NCBI RefSeq assembly: GCF_013409505.1
Contig: NZ_JACCBN010000001.1
Coordinates: 372,001 to 436,000 of the forward strand
DNA from: Actinomycetospora corticicola
GTDB taxonomy: Bacteria; Actinomycetota; Actinomycetes; Mycobacteriales; Pseudonocardiaceae
Direction: 5' to 3'
Length of the DNA stretch: 64,000 bases
How positions within the stretch are numbered: the first letter of the stretch is position 1; the number at the start of each line of letters is the position of its first letter. Of this stretch, positions 56,332 to 64,000 are shown piece after piece. Under the pieces are notes generated by a model, which saw nothing but the letters and a program-made list of their open reading frames with translations, searched no databases and had not been told where the DNA came from. The position numbers and the translations under genes were made by a program.

Positions 56332-56942
56332 CTCGAGTCGATGGTCGAGCTCCGCTGCGCTCCGTCTCCGGAGTCCTGTTCGACTTCGACGGGCTGCTCG
56401 CCGACACCGCGCCGGTGTGGCGGGCGGCCGCGGCCGCCGTGGCACCGGGCTGGACCGAGGCGGACGACCGGTCGCTGCACGGGCTCGACACCGGCGCCGC
56501 CATGACCCGGCTGAGCGCCCGCGCCGGGCGGGAGGTCACGGAGGACGACATCCTGACGGCGTACCGGGAGCGGTTCGAGCAGGTCCGGCTCATGCCCGGA
56601 GCGGCCGAGCTGGTGCGGTCGCTGGAGGTGCCCCTGGCGGTCGCGACGAACAGCCCCACCGACCTGGTCGCCGCGCAGCTCGAGGCGCTGGGGCTGCGGG
56701 ACGCGTTCGTCGCGGTCGTCGGCCTCGCGCCGCCGCTGGCGCCGAAGCCCGCACCGGACCTCTACCTGGAGGCGGCGCGCCGACTCGGTCTGCGGCCGGG
56801 GGAGTGCGTGGCGCTCGACGACTCGCCGCCGGGGGTCCTCGCCGCGGCGGCCGCGGGATGCCGGGTGATCGGGGTGTCGGCGGTGACCCTGCCGGTGGCG
56901 CGCCAGGTGGCGTCCCTCACCGAGCTCGTCGGCGACCTCTGA
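56328..56942 (+). CDS. HAD-family phosphatase (beta-phosphoglucomutase-like)
   Basis: The 204-residue protein has the HAD motifs: I, LFDFDGLLADT near residue 18; II, VATNSPTDL near 105; [29 protein letters not shown] near 165. It has the helical cap of subclass IA. It should hydrolyse a small phosphate ester, perhaps a sugar phosphate. It is coupled to the methyltransferase (GTGA). Confidence 0.9.
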   Translation: MTRVDGRAPLRSVSGVLFDFDGLLADTAPVWRAAAAAVAPGWTEADDRSLHGLDTGAAMTRLSARAGREVTEDDILTAYRERFEQVRLMPGAAELVRSLEVPLAVATNSPTDLVAAQLEALGLRDAFVAVVGLAPPLAPKPAPDLYLEAARRLGLRPGECVALDDSPPGVLAAAAAGCRVIGVSAVTLPVARQVASLTELVGDL

Positions 56943-56986
56943 ATCCGCGCGCGGCGCAGCCGTGGCGGGCCGTACGGTGCGCCCTC

Positions 56987-58126
56987 GTGTTCGCCGTCGA
57001 TCTCACGCCCGATCTCATCCGGGGCGCCCTCGAGCTGGAACCCACCGAGCGTGGGCTGCGCCCGCACCGGCTCCCCGCGTGGGCCCGCGCGCAGAACGTC
57101 GAGCCCCAGCTGGCGATGGCCGAGTCCCAGCCCTCGGGCGTGCGGCTCGCCGTCCGTACGGCGGCGTCGGCCGTCGAGCTGGACACCCACCGCACCGTCT
57201 ACTCCTACCGCGGGCTGCCGCCGCGCCCCGAAGGTGTCTACGACCTCGTCGTCGACGGCGCGCCCATCGCCTCCGCGAGCACCACCGGCGGCACGGGCGT
57301 CGAGATGGACCCCCGCACCGGGGAGGTCGTCACGACGACGGGTCCGGCCGGGACGGTGCGCTTCGAGCTCCCGCCCGGGGAGCACGACGTCGAGATCTGG
57401 CTCCCGACCCACGAGACCACGGACCTCGTCGCGGTCCGGGCGGACGCGCCCCTGCACCCGGCGTCGGGAGCGGGCCGGCGGCGCTGGGTGCACCACGGCA
57501 GCTCCATCAGCCACGGTTCGAACGCCGCGTCCCCGACCGGCACGTGGGCCGCCGTCGCGGCCCGGACGGCCGGCGTGGAGCTGACGAACCTCGGGTTCGG
57601 CGGCAGCGCGATGGTCGACCCGTTCGTGGCCCGGACGATCCGCGACCTGCCGGCCGACGTGATCAGCGTGAAGCTCGGGATCAACGTGGTGAACGGCGAC
57701 GTCATGCGCCGTCGGGCCTTCGTCCCCGCCGTCCACGGGTTCCTCGACACCATCCGCGAGGGACACCCGACGACCCCGTTGCTGCTGGTGTCGCCGATCC
57801 TCTGCCCGATCCACGAGGACACCCCCGGCCCGGGCACGATGCTGCTCGACGACGGGCGCACGCGTTTCGCCGCGACCGGCGACCCGGCCGACGTGCCGGC
57901 CGGTCGGCTGACGCTGCGCGTGATCCGCGAGCTGCTCGCGGCCGTCGTGGCCCAGCGCGCGGACGATCCGCACCTCGCGTACCTCGACGGGCGGGAGCTC
58001 TACGGCGAGGCCGACGAGCCCGGGCTGCCGCTGCCCGACGCCCTGCACCCCGACGCCGCGACCCACCGGTCGATGGGGGAGCGGTTCGCCCGCCTCTTCG
58101 CTGACGGGGGTCCGCTGGCGGGCTGA
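56987..58126 (+). CDS. SGNH/GDSL hydrolase with N-terminal beta domain
   Basis: The 379-residue protein has a beta-sandwich (about 50-160) followed by an SGNH domain: block I HHGSSISHGSN near 166, block III VKLGINVVNGD near 226 and block V DALHPDAATHRSM near 346. It is a serine esterase or lipase. GTG 56987 is eight bases after TACGGT (56973-56978), so it is probably leaderless. A variant of the dispersed motif lies near 57335. Confidence 0.85.
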   Translation: MFAVDLTPDLIRGALELEPTERGLRPHRLPAWARAQNVEPQLAMAESQPSGVRLAVRTAASAVELDTHRTVYSYRGLPPRPEGVYDLVVDGAPIASASTTGGTGVEMDPRTGEVVTTTGPAGTVRFELPPGEHDVEIWLPTHETTDLVAVRADAPLHPASGAGRRRWVHHGSSISHGSNAASPTGTWAAVAARTAGVELTNLGFGGSAMVDPFVARTIRDLPADVISVKLGINVVNGDVMRRRAFVPAVHGFLDTIREGHPTTPLLLVSPILCPIHEDTPGPGTMLLDDGRTRFAATGDPADVPAGRLTLRVIRELLAAVVAQRADDPHLAYLDGRELYGEADEPGLPLPDALHPDAATHRSMGERFARLFADGGPLAG

Positions 58127-58171
58127 GTCGGGCATCCTGCTCGTCCGGTACGACGACGGGGAGGACCGACG

Positions 58172-58603
58172 ATGCTGCTCGACCCGGACGACCCGCTCCT
58201 GGCCCACGCCCACGAACGCCTCCACGCCGAGCCCGTCATCTGGCTGGCCACGAGCCGGCCGCACGCGGTGCCGGTGTGGTTCCGCTGGTCGGACCCGACC
58301 GTGACGGTCTTCAGTCGACCCGACACGGCCAAGGTGGCGCACCTGCGCCGGGACCCGGCCGTCGCCCTGCACCTGGACACCGCGGCGCACGGCACGGACG
58401 TGGTGCTGCTGGAGGGACGGGCCGAGCTGGACGACCGCCCGTCCGGCGAGGACGCCTTCGCCGCGAAGTACGCCGAGGCGCTCGGCGACCAGTCGTTCGC
58501 GGCGTGGCGGGAGACGTTCTCGCTGTCGCTGCGCATCCTGGTGCGCCGCGTCGTCGTGTGGCGGGCGGGCGAGGGAGGTCTCGAGCACCGGTCGGTGCCA
58601 TGA
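58172..58603 (+). CDS. PPOX-class split-barrel flavin/F420 protein (TIGR03667 type)
   Basis: The 143-residue protein has the pyridoxamine-oxidase-like barrel: HAEPVIWLATSRPHAVPVWF near residue 20, FSRPDTAKVAHLRRDP near 50, and an Arg/Trp-rich end. Actinobacterial members of this group bind F420 or FMN and reduce or oxidise unknown substrates. Start ATG 58172. The stop overlaps the next gene (ATGA). Confidence 0.85.
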   Translation: MLLDPDDPLLAHAHERLHAEPVIWLATSRPHAVPVWFRWSDPTVTVFSRPDTAKVAHLRRDPAVALHLDTAAHGTDVVLLEGRAELDDRPSGEDAFAAKYAEALGDQSFAAWRETFSLSLRILVRRVVVWRAGEGGLEHRSVP

Positions 58604-59103
58604 TCGCGATTGTGACCGAGGTACTCAGCGCGACGGATTTCCGAGCTCCCATCGACGACCGGTGGTTCGCCGACTACGTCGTGGGCGAGACCTACGAGTA
58701 CGGGAAGCTCTCGGTGACCGCCGAGGAGATCGTCGAGTTCGGCCGGCAGTACGACCCGCAGCGGCTCCACACCGACCCGGAGTGGGCCGAGACCGGCCCC
58801 TTCGGCGGGCTCATCGCGAGCGGGTGGCAGACGGCCGGGCTGATGATGCGGATGTACTGCGCGCACTACATCTCGGCCGTCGCGAGCCTGGCGTCCCCCG
58901 GCATCGACGAGCTGCGCTGGCCCGCCCCGCTGCGTCCGGGTGAAGCAGTGCGGTTGCGCACGACCGTCGTCGAGTCGCGGGTCTCGCGCTCGAAGCCCGA
59001 CCGCGGGATCGTCCGGACCGCCGTCGAGGTGCTCACCGACGACGACCGCGCGGTGTTCACCGGGACCGCGATGAACATGATCGCCGTCCGGCTCGCCTCA
59101 TGA
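58600..59103 (+). CDS. MaoC-family (hot-dog) dehydratase
   Basis: The 167-residue protein has the MaoC hydratase signature YDPQRLHTDPEWAETGPFGG (Asp/His pair near residues 51-56) followed by LIASGWQTAGLMMR. MaoC enzymes hydrate enoyl-CoA or related thioesters. GTG 58612 is an alternative start. The gene is coupled to the PPOX gene. The stop lies inside the arm of a terminator. Confidence 0.88.
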   Translation: MIAIVTEVLSATDFRAPIDDRWFADYVVGETYEYGKLSVTAEEIVEFGRQYDPQRLHTDPEWAETGPFGGLIASGWQTAGLMMRMYCAHYISAVASLASPGIDELRWPAPLRPGEAVRLRTTVVESRVSRSKPDRGIVRTAVEVLTDDDRAVFTGTAMNMIAVRLAS

Positions 59104-59165
59104 TCAACAGTCCCTCATGGGTCTGGCGGGGCCCGGGTCGGACCGATGAGGGACTGTTGATCATG
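59099..59165 (+). terminator. Long hairpin terminator after the MaoC gene
   Basis: 20-bp perfect inverted repeat: 59099-59118 pairs with 59146-59165 (left arm CATGATCAACAGTCCCTCAT) around a 27-nt loop. The TGA stop (59101-59103) is inside the left arm. There is no T tract. Confidence 0.85.
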
Positions 59166-59310
59166 GAGCGAGCCGCGATCGGGTCGAATCGTGCGCGCGG
59201 GGGCCGCTCACGTGGCGTCATCGCGCGCACGGGGGTCGTAGGTGACCGTCGTCGGGAAACGATGGCGGCACACCACTCGACGGGGGATCTTCCGCTGCTA
59301 GCGTCGTCGG

Positions 59311-59508
59311 ATGACCGGCGGTGGCGGACTCGGTGGCGACTCGTTCACCAACTTCAGCACCAACAAGGCAGGGACCGCCTCCGGCTCGTCGGCACACGAC
59401 GGGGGGCAGGTCCCCGCGACGCCGCTCGGCGGCGTGGGCACGACGGCGGTCCTCGTCGTGGCGGTCATCCTCGTGCTGGCTTCCATCGCCGCCGTTCTCC
59501 TGCTCTGA
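59311..59508 (+). CDS. Small single-helix membrane protein
   Basis: The 65-residue protein has a Gly/Ser/Thr-rich N-terminus (about 1-42) and one C-terminal hydrophobic helix (about 43-65, VLVVAVILVLASIAAVLLL). TAGCGT (59299-59304) lies six bases before ATG 59311, so a leaderless transcript is likely. The last 44 bp overlap the 3' end of the convergent membrane gene. The function is unknown. Confidence 0.6.
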   Translation: MTGGGGLGGDSFTNFSTNKAGTASGSSAHDGGQVPATPLGGVGTTAVLVVAVILVLASIAAVLLL

Positions 59509-60352
59509 CCAGGGCGGCCGGCACGACGGTCAGCACGAGACCTCCGAGCGCGAAGGCGCCGCCCACCAGGAGCGGGTCCGCGGTGCCGGCCACGAACGGC
59601 ACCAGCACCAGGGCGGCGGCGGGGGTCAACGGTTCGCGGACCAGCGCCGCGAGCCCCACGACCAGCACCACGCCGACCCCGCCGTAGACCCACGTCGGAC
59701 CGGGGAGACCGGCGGCGACGGCTCCCAGCACTCCCGCCGCGGCGAGCAGGGCCACCCGGCGCGCGGTCGACCACGACAGCGGCCGGCCACCCCGGGCGGT
59801 GAACTCCAGGCCGGCCACCAGGAGCGGGGGAGCGCTGAGCAGCGGCGGCAGCCCGGCGAGTCCGACGACGGCGATCCACACGGCCGCCGCCACCACGAAC
59901 ACGGCGAGTCGTCCGCCGGGCCACGCCGGTGCGCGCGGCGTCCTTGTGCCACTGACGCTGGCGGCCAGCAACGCGCACCACACCGCGACGGCGAGGACGT
60001 AGCCGATCCCGCGCAGGTCGAACACCACCGGCAGCACGGCGGCCGACACCGCGGGGATCAGCGGACTGCGCACGACGTGCAGGACCAGGACCATCACCGC
60101 CAGTGCCGCCGCGGCCCGCCACCACCACGGTCCGGGGAGGTTCGCGGCGACGACGCCGAGCACCGCACCCGTCGTCGGGATCGCGACCAGGGGGACCGGA
60201 CAGGCCCAGGCCGACCGCCGCAGCGCCCACAGGCCGTAGCCGAGCGCGACCGCCTCGGGGAAGAGCACGGCCCGGTCGTCGAGCAGCTGCGCGGCGAGCA
60301 GCATCACCGCGGCCGCGAGGCCCGGCGCGGCGAAGCGCAGCGCCGTCCGCAC
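59465..60352 (-). CDS. Polytopic membrane protein of unknown function
   Basis: The 295-residue protein is almost wholly hydrophobic: about ten helices rich in Ala, Val, Leu and Trp, with repeated LPGPWWW/LPGPTWVYGG motifs, suggesting an internal duplication. No family is recognised. The start is GTG 60352; TAGGGT (60365-60360 on the minus strand) is seven bases upstream and overlaps the aldolase stop. A copy of the 15-bp motif (60166-60180, PTTG) lies inside it. Confidence 0.6.
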   Translation of the reverse strand: MRTALRFAAPGLAAAVMLLAAQLLDDRAVLFPEAVALGYGLWALRRSAWACPVPLVAIPTTGAVLGVVAANLPGPWWWRAAAALAVMVLVLHVVRSPLIPAVSAAVLPVVFDLRGIGYVLAVAVWCALLAASVSGTRTPRAPAWPGGRLAVFVVAAAVWIAVVGLAGLPPLLSAPPLLVAGLEFTARGGRPLSWSTARRVALLAAAGVLGAVAAGLPGPTWVYGGVGVVLVVGLAALVREPLTPAAALVLVPFVAGTADPLLVGGAFALGGLVLTVVPAALVRAGERRRWKPARG

Positions 60353-60362
60353 GGCGCCGACC

Positions 60363-61040
60363 CTAGCGCTGCCCGTAGCCCCGGAAGCGCTCGACGACGT
60401 CGTCGACCTGCTCCGTCGAGAGCAGCCGCGGCGTCCCGACGGCGGAGGCACGCAGCCACACGTCGCAGAGCCACTCGAGGTGCGCGGCGCCGTCGTAGGC
60501 CGCTCGCAGCGAGGGCCCGAGGACGATCGTGCCGTGGTGGCGCATGACGGCCGCGGTGCGGTCGGCGAGCGCGGCCGAGGTGTTCGCGGCGAGCTCGTCG
60601 GTGCCGTACGGGGCGTACTCCGCGACCGACACGGCCCCGCCGAAGACTGCTGTCTGGTAGTGCACGAGCGGCACGTCGTCGCGCAGCAGGGACACCGCGA
60701 CCGCCGCCGCCGAGTGCGTGTGCACCACCGCGGAGGCCCCGTGGCGGGTGTAGCAGAGCAGGTGCAGCGGCAGCTCGCTCGTCGGCCTCAGGCTCCCGAC
60801 GACGGGTGTCCCGGCCAGGTCGACGACCACGACGTCGTCGGCGGTCATGGTGTCGTAGGCGACGCCCGAGGCCGTGACGGCCACGAGGTCGCCCACCCGC
60901 ACGCTGAGGTTCCCGGCGGTGCCCGCCACGAGACGGTCGGCCACCAGCCGGCGGGCGTGCTCGGCCACGGCGACGCGGGCGGCGTCGAGCGCCTCGTCGG
61001 ACGCCTCGTCGGACGCCTCGTCGGACGCAGGATCGGTCAC
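60363..61040 (-). CDS. Class II aldolase/adducin-family protein
   Basis: The 225-residue protein has the class II (fuculose-phosphate) aldolase fold: the NLSVRVGDLVAVTASGVAY motif, the zinc site HTHSAAAVAV near residue 107 and HHG near 168. It would cleave or epimerise a phosphorylated sugar or sugar acid. The N-terminus contains a three-fold SDEA repeat made from a 12-bp tandem repeat (60998-61030). A copy of the 15-bp motif (60794-60808) is read as TPVVGS. GTG 61040 overlaps the kinase stop, so they are co-translated. Confidence 0.9.
   Translation of the reverse strand: MTDPASDEASDEASDEALDAARVAVAEHARRLVADRLVAGTAGNLSVRVGDLVAVTASGVAYDTMTADDVVVVDLAGTPVVGSLRPTSELPLHLLCYTRHGASAVVHTHSAAAVAVSLLRDDVPLVHYQTAVFGGAVSVAEYAPYGTDELAANTSAALADRTAAVMRHHGTIVLGPSLRAAYDGAAHLEWLCDVWLRASAVGTPRLLSTEQVDDVVERFRGYGQR
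60998..61030 (-). repeat. 12-bp tandem repeat in the aldolase N-terminus
   Basis: Nearly three units of CGTCGGACGCCT, read on the minus strand as SDEA repeats. In frame, so unit number changes only protein length. Confidence 0.8.
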
Positions 61041-62542
61041 GGCGCGGCTGTACCCGCGGCCGGGCGGCGGAACCCCTCGGCCTGCCGGGCCCAGAAGTCC
61101 CGTGCGGTGTCCACGTGGGCGCGATAGCGCAGGTACCCCGGCGCGTAGCACTGCTCGGCATCGGGGCCTGGTTCCACGGTGCGCGACGGCGCCGCCCAGT
61201 CCGCCGGGTCGAGGTCGTCGCCGAGGGCGCGGGCGGCGGCCACGGCGGCGCCGCGGGTCCCGAGTCCGGGATCGTCCGGCACCACCAGCGGCGTGTTCAG
61301 CACGTCCGCGAAGACCTGCGCCCAGGGGCCGGAGCGCGAGCCGCCGCCGCAGGCGACCAGGCGCCCGCCGGGCGGGGTGTTCTCCCGGGCGCGTTCGAAG
61401 CAGTTCCGCGCGGTGTAGGCGATGCCCTCGCACACGGCCCGCACCACCTGCCCGCGCGAGGTCGACAGCGTGACGCCCTCGAGCTGCCCGCGGGCGTGGG
61501 TGTCGAGGAACGGCGCGCGCTCGCCGGAGGCGGACAGGAACGGCAGGGCGGAGACGCCCCCGGCCCCCGGCGTCGTGCCCTCCAGCAGGTCGCCGAGGGA
61601 CTCGATCCCGACGCCGAGCAGGCCCAGGAGCCAGTCCAGCCCGGCGGTCCCGACCATGGCCGGCATCGCCCGGAGCCACTCCTGCGGGTCGGGCGTGCAG
61701 ATCCACATCCCGGCGGGCTCGTCGGCGGGATCGATGGCGACGGTGTCGGTGAAGACCTCGCAGGCCAGCGTGGTGCCGAGGATGAGGAGCCCGTCGCCGG
61801 GCCGGGACAGGCCCGCCCCGATCGCGCAGGCAGGCAGGTCGAACGGGCCCCCGGCCACGGGGGTCCCGGCCGGGAGTCCGAGGAGCTCGGCACCGCGCCG
61901 GTCGAGCTCGAGCACGGTGCCCGCCGGGGTGGGCTCGGCGAACAGCCGGCGGTACCCGTCGATCCCGCAGGCGGCGATGGCCTCGTCGTCGTAGCGGCGG
62001 GTGGTGACGTCGAGGAACGGCAGCGTCGCGTCCGAGGCGTCGACGGTGATCTCGCCGGTCAGGCGCTGGACTAGGGCGTCCACGCAGTACCCGGCGACCC
62101 GCGCCCGCTCCAGGCTCTCCGGCTCGTGCCGCGCGAGGTGGTGGATCAGCGGGCCGTGGCAGCCGGGGAAGAGCCCGGACCCGGTCCGGCCGTAGACCCG
62201 CTGCACCGTCCCGTCGGCCTGCCAGGCGCGCACCGTGTCGGCCGCCCGGTCGTCGAGCCAGGAGATCGGCGGGCGGGTGGCGTACCCGTCGGCGTCGCGC
62301 AGCCACAGCCCGTCGCCCTGCCCCGTGATCGCGACGGCACGGACGGGACGCCCGGCCTCCTCGACCACCCGGCGGACGACGTCGGCCGCGCTCGCCAGCA
62401 CGTCCTCGAGATCCTGCTCGACGCGCCCGTCCTCGTACTGGTACAGCCGCGAGGCGCGTTCGGCGGAGGCGAGCTTCGACCCGTCGTCGTCGTAGGCGTC
62501 GGCCTTCGTCATGGAGGTGCCGACGTCGAGTCCGATGATCAC
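61037..62542 (-). CDS. FGGY-family carbohydrate kinase (EryA-like)
   Basis: The 501-residue protein has FGGY features: the ATP phosphate-1 loop IIGLDVGTSMTKADAY, ITGQGDGLWLRDADG near residue 73, and a C-terminal CGGGSRSGPWAQVFADVL near 400. The N-terminal part resembles erythritol or pentulose kinases. It should phosphorylate a C4-C5 polyol or ketose. GTG 62542 overlaps the dehydrogenase stop. With the aldolase it fits a kinase-then-cleave route. Confidence 0.88.
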   Translation of the reverse strand: MIIGLDVGTSMTKADAYDDDGSKLASAERASRLYQYEDGRVEQDLEDVLASAADVVRRVVEEAGRPVRAVAITGQGDGLWLRDADGYATRPPISWLDDRAADTVRAWQADGTVQRVYGRTGSGLFPGCHGPLIHHLARHEPESLERARVAGYCVDALVQRLTGEITVDASDATLPFLDVTTRRYDDEAIAACGIDGYRRLFAEPTPAGTVLELDRRGAELLGLPAGTPVAGGPFDLPACAIGAGLSRPGDGLLILGTTLACEVFTDTVAIDPADEPAGMWICTPDPQEWLRAMPAMVGTAGLDWLLGLLGVGIESLGDLLEGTTPGAGGVSALPFLSASGERAPFLDTHARGQLEGVTLSTSRGQVVRAVCEGIAYTARNCFERARENTPPGGRLVACGGGSRSGPWAQVFADVLNTPLVVPDDPGLGTRGAAVAAARALGDDLDPADWAAPSRTVEPGPDAEQCYAPGYLRYRAHVDTARDFWARQAEGFRRPAAGTAAP

Positions 62543-63576
62543 TGCTTCCCCCCGACCGTGGTGGCCGGGTGGCGCAGCGCCTCACCGCGCAGGAAGCGCG
62601 CGGCCTCACCGGCGGCGATGGTGGCGGCCCGGTGCGCGGTCTGGCGGGTCGCCCCGGCGAGGTGCGGGGTCGCGACGACGTTCGGGACGGTGTGCAGCGG
62701 CCAGTCCGGCGGAGGCGGCTCGACGTCGTACACGTCGAGGGCGAGACCTCCGAGTCGCCCGGACTCGAGCGCCGCGGGCAGCGGGCGGTAGTCGAGCAGC
62801 CCGCCGCGGGCGGTGTTGACCAGGACCGCGCCGTGGGGGAGGAGCTCCAGCTCGCGGGCCCCGATCATCCCGCGGGTCTCGTCGGTCAGCCGGGCGTGCA
62901 GGGACACCACGCCCGAGCGTCGCAGCAGGTCGTCGAGGTCGGTGAGCTCGATGCCCTCCTCGTCGGGCGCGTAGGGGTCGGAGACGAGCACCGTGGCCCC
63001 GAAGGCCCGCAGCACCCGCGCGACGATCCGCCCGATCGCTCCGTAGCCCACCAGCCCGACGGTGGCGCCGTCGAGCTCGAGGCCGGCCTCGTCGTAGTCG
63101 TAGAAGTCCCCGCGCCACCGACCCGCCCGCAGTTCGGAAGCGGCGAGCGGGATCCGGCGCAGCGCGGCCAGGACCATCCCGACGGCGAACTCGGCGGCGG
63201 CCGCGGCATTGCGCCCGGGGGCCTGCGCCACGGCGACCCCGGCGGCGTCGGCCGCCGCGAGATCGACGTTGACCGGCCCGCCCCGGCACACCGCGACCAT
63301 CTCCAGCTCGGGACGGGCCTCGAAGACCTTCGCCGTGAAGGGCGCCATCTGGGTGAGACAGACGCGGACGCCGTCGAGGGCGGCGATCAGGTCGTCCTCG
63401 GTGCCGGAGGCCTCGTGGACGACGCTGTCCCCGGACCCGACCTCGCCGAAGGGCTCCTGGGGCCAGCCGGCGGTCAGAGTGGTCGGCTCGAACTCGCCGA
63501 CGTCCTCGGCCCGCAGGGCGTCGAGGAAGGTCTCAGGGGCGACGAAGTGGTCTCCTGCGGCGAGCACACGCAGCAT
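62539..63576 (-). CDS. D-isomer-specific 2-hydroxyacid dehydrogenase
   Basis: The 345-residue protein has the NAD-binding motif VGLVGYGAIGRIVARVLRAFG near residue 175, the substrate Arg in CRGGPVNVDL and VNTARGGLLDY near 250, and the catalytic HLAGATRQTAH near 315. It oxidises or reduces a 2-hydroxy acid with NAD(P). It is first in the operon after a 10-bp tandem repeat (63594-63643). Substrate is inferred to be a C4-C5 acid sugar. Confidence 0.9.
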   Translation of the reverse strand: MLRVLAAGDHFVAPETFLDALRAEDVGEFEPTTLTAGWPQEPFGEVGSGDSVVHEASGTEDDLIAALDGVRVCLTQMAPFTAKVFEARPELEMVAVCRGGPVNVDLAAADAAGVAVAQAPGRNAAAAAEFAVGMVLAALRRIPLAASELRAGRWRGDFYDYDEAGLELDGATVGLVGYGAIGRIVARVLRAFGATVLVSDPYAPDEEGIELTDLDDLLRRSGVVSLHARLTDETRGMIGARELELLPHGAVLVNTARGGLLDYRPLPAALESGRLGGLALDVYDVEPPPPDWPLHTVPNVVATPHLAGATRQTAHRAATIAAGEAARFLRGEALRHPATTVGGKQ

Positions 63577-63593
63577 CGGGTGGCTCTCCTCTC

Positions 63594-63643
63594 GGTGTCG
63601 GGCGGTGTCGGGCGGTGTCGGGCGGTGTCGGGCGGTGTCGGGG
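63594..63643. repeat. 10-bp tandem repeat upstream of the sugar-acid operon
   Basis: Five units of GGTGTCGGGC (the last ends GGGG) fill the gap between the HAD gene and the dehydrogenase start. One unit per helical turn may align protein contacts or vary promoter spacing. Confidence 0.85.
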
Positions 63644-63649
63644 GTGGAG

Positions 63650-64000
63650 TCAGCGGGCGGAGAGCAGGTCGACGATCGCGCGGTGCGCGGCCGCGACGTT
63701 GTCGGTGCGGCGGGCCGCGAGGATCAGTGCCTCCGGCTTCGGCGGGTAGGAGGGGTTCGGGATCGCCACGACGGTCATCCCCGCCGCAGCGGCGGCGCGG
63801 ATGCCGTTGCCCGAGTCCTCGACCCCAATGCAGTCCCCGGGATCGACGCCGAGCCGCCGGGCGGCCTCGAGATAGACGTCGGGGGCGGGCTTGCCGTGGT
63901 CGACCTCGGCGGAGGACACGGTGGACCGGAACGCGTCGGCGAGTCCGTGGACGACGAGCACGGCGTCGACCAGTCGGCGCGGGGCCGACGTCGCGAGCGC
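63650..64000 (-). CDS. HAD-family phosphatase, C-terminal part (5' end outside the window)
   Basis: About 116 residues are visible. They contain HAD motif [22 protein letters not shown], and motif [21 protein letters not shown], of beta-phosphoglucomutase-like phosphatases. The motif I DxD is beyond the window edge. It is upstream of the dehydrogenase-kinase-aldolase operon and probably belongs to the same pathway, removing phosphate from a sugar intermediate. Confidence 0.85.
   Translation of the reverse strand, partial: ALATSAPRRLVDAVLVVHGLADAFRSTVSSAEVDHGKPAPDVYLEAARRLGVDPGDCIGVEDSGNGIRAAAAAGMTVVAIPNPSYPPKPEALILAARRTDNVAAAHRAIVDLLSAR

Overview
The DNA is very GC-rich, has frequent GTG starts, ATGA/GTGA gene overlaps and many TANNNT -10 boxes 6-8 nt before start codons. 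With mycothiol-type DinB proteins, an IniB-type protein and an AftB-like arabinosyltransferase, this points to a mycolata-related actinobacterium, most likely a Pseudonocardia-like member of the Pseudonocardiaceae. Gene order hrcA-dnaJ-rsmE-phoH-ybeY-corC-era-recO-uppS-(smtB-zur)-glyS-dgt-dnaG matches, as I remember it, the Mycobacterium tuberculosis Rv2374c-Rv2343c block, so this is chromosomal backbone with accessory insertions.

Layout. 1-8.8 kb: an isoniazid-inducible-type envelope cluster: an IniR-like regulator (partial) and a membrane-anchored Hsp70 on the minus strand, diverging from an IniB-like protein and a coupled pair of bacterial dynamins. 8.9-22.9 kb: protein quality control and RNA/ribosome genes (hrcA, dnaJ, rsmE, a lipoprotein hydrolase, an ABC-F with an attenuator-like leader, phoH, ybeY, corC, lhgO, era, recO, uppS). 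23-29 kb: a BCCT transporter, 56-bp inverted repeats, a zinc-sensing smtB-zur operon, glyS, XdhC. 29-31 kb: a YdcF protein and dgt, whose 5' end is a 39-bp tandem repeat offering four in-frame GTG starts.

31-46 kb is an accessory block between dgt and dnaG: an AftB-like GT-C, three consecutive Roadblock/LC7-like genes (the first with long repeat tails), a gamma-carbonic anhydrase, a GntR-controlled catabolic operon (ThDP lyase, AMP-forming CoA ligase, gluconate-dehydrogenase-type subunit 3, GMC oxidoreductase), a FlK-like thioesterase and a TetR/cupin-hydrolase pair. 46-59 kb: dnaG, tRNA-Asn, a phosphate transporter with a PHO box, an ECF sigma factor and many small enzymes. 59-64 kb: a minus-strand sugar-acid operon (2-hydroxyacid dehydrogenase, FGGY kinase, class II aldolase) and a partial HAD phosphatase.

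The points that seem newest are: a 15-bp motif (TCCCGACGACGGGTG; eight exact copies) that recurs in different reading frames and between genes; two other dispersed repeat families (52 bp and 56 bp); the Roadblock triad with no GTPase beside it; and the mini-ORF leader before the ABC-F gene. All comparisons are from memory; no database search was run.
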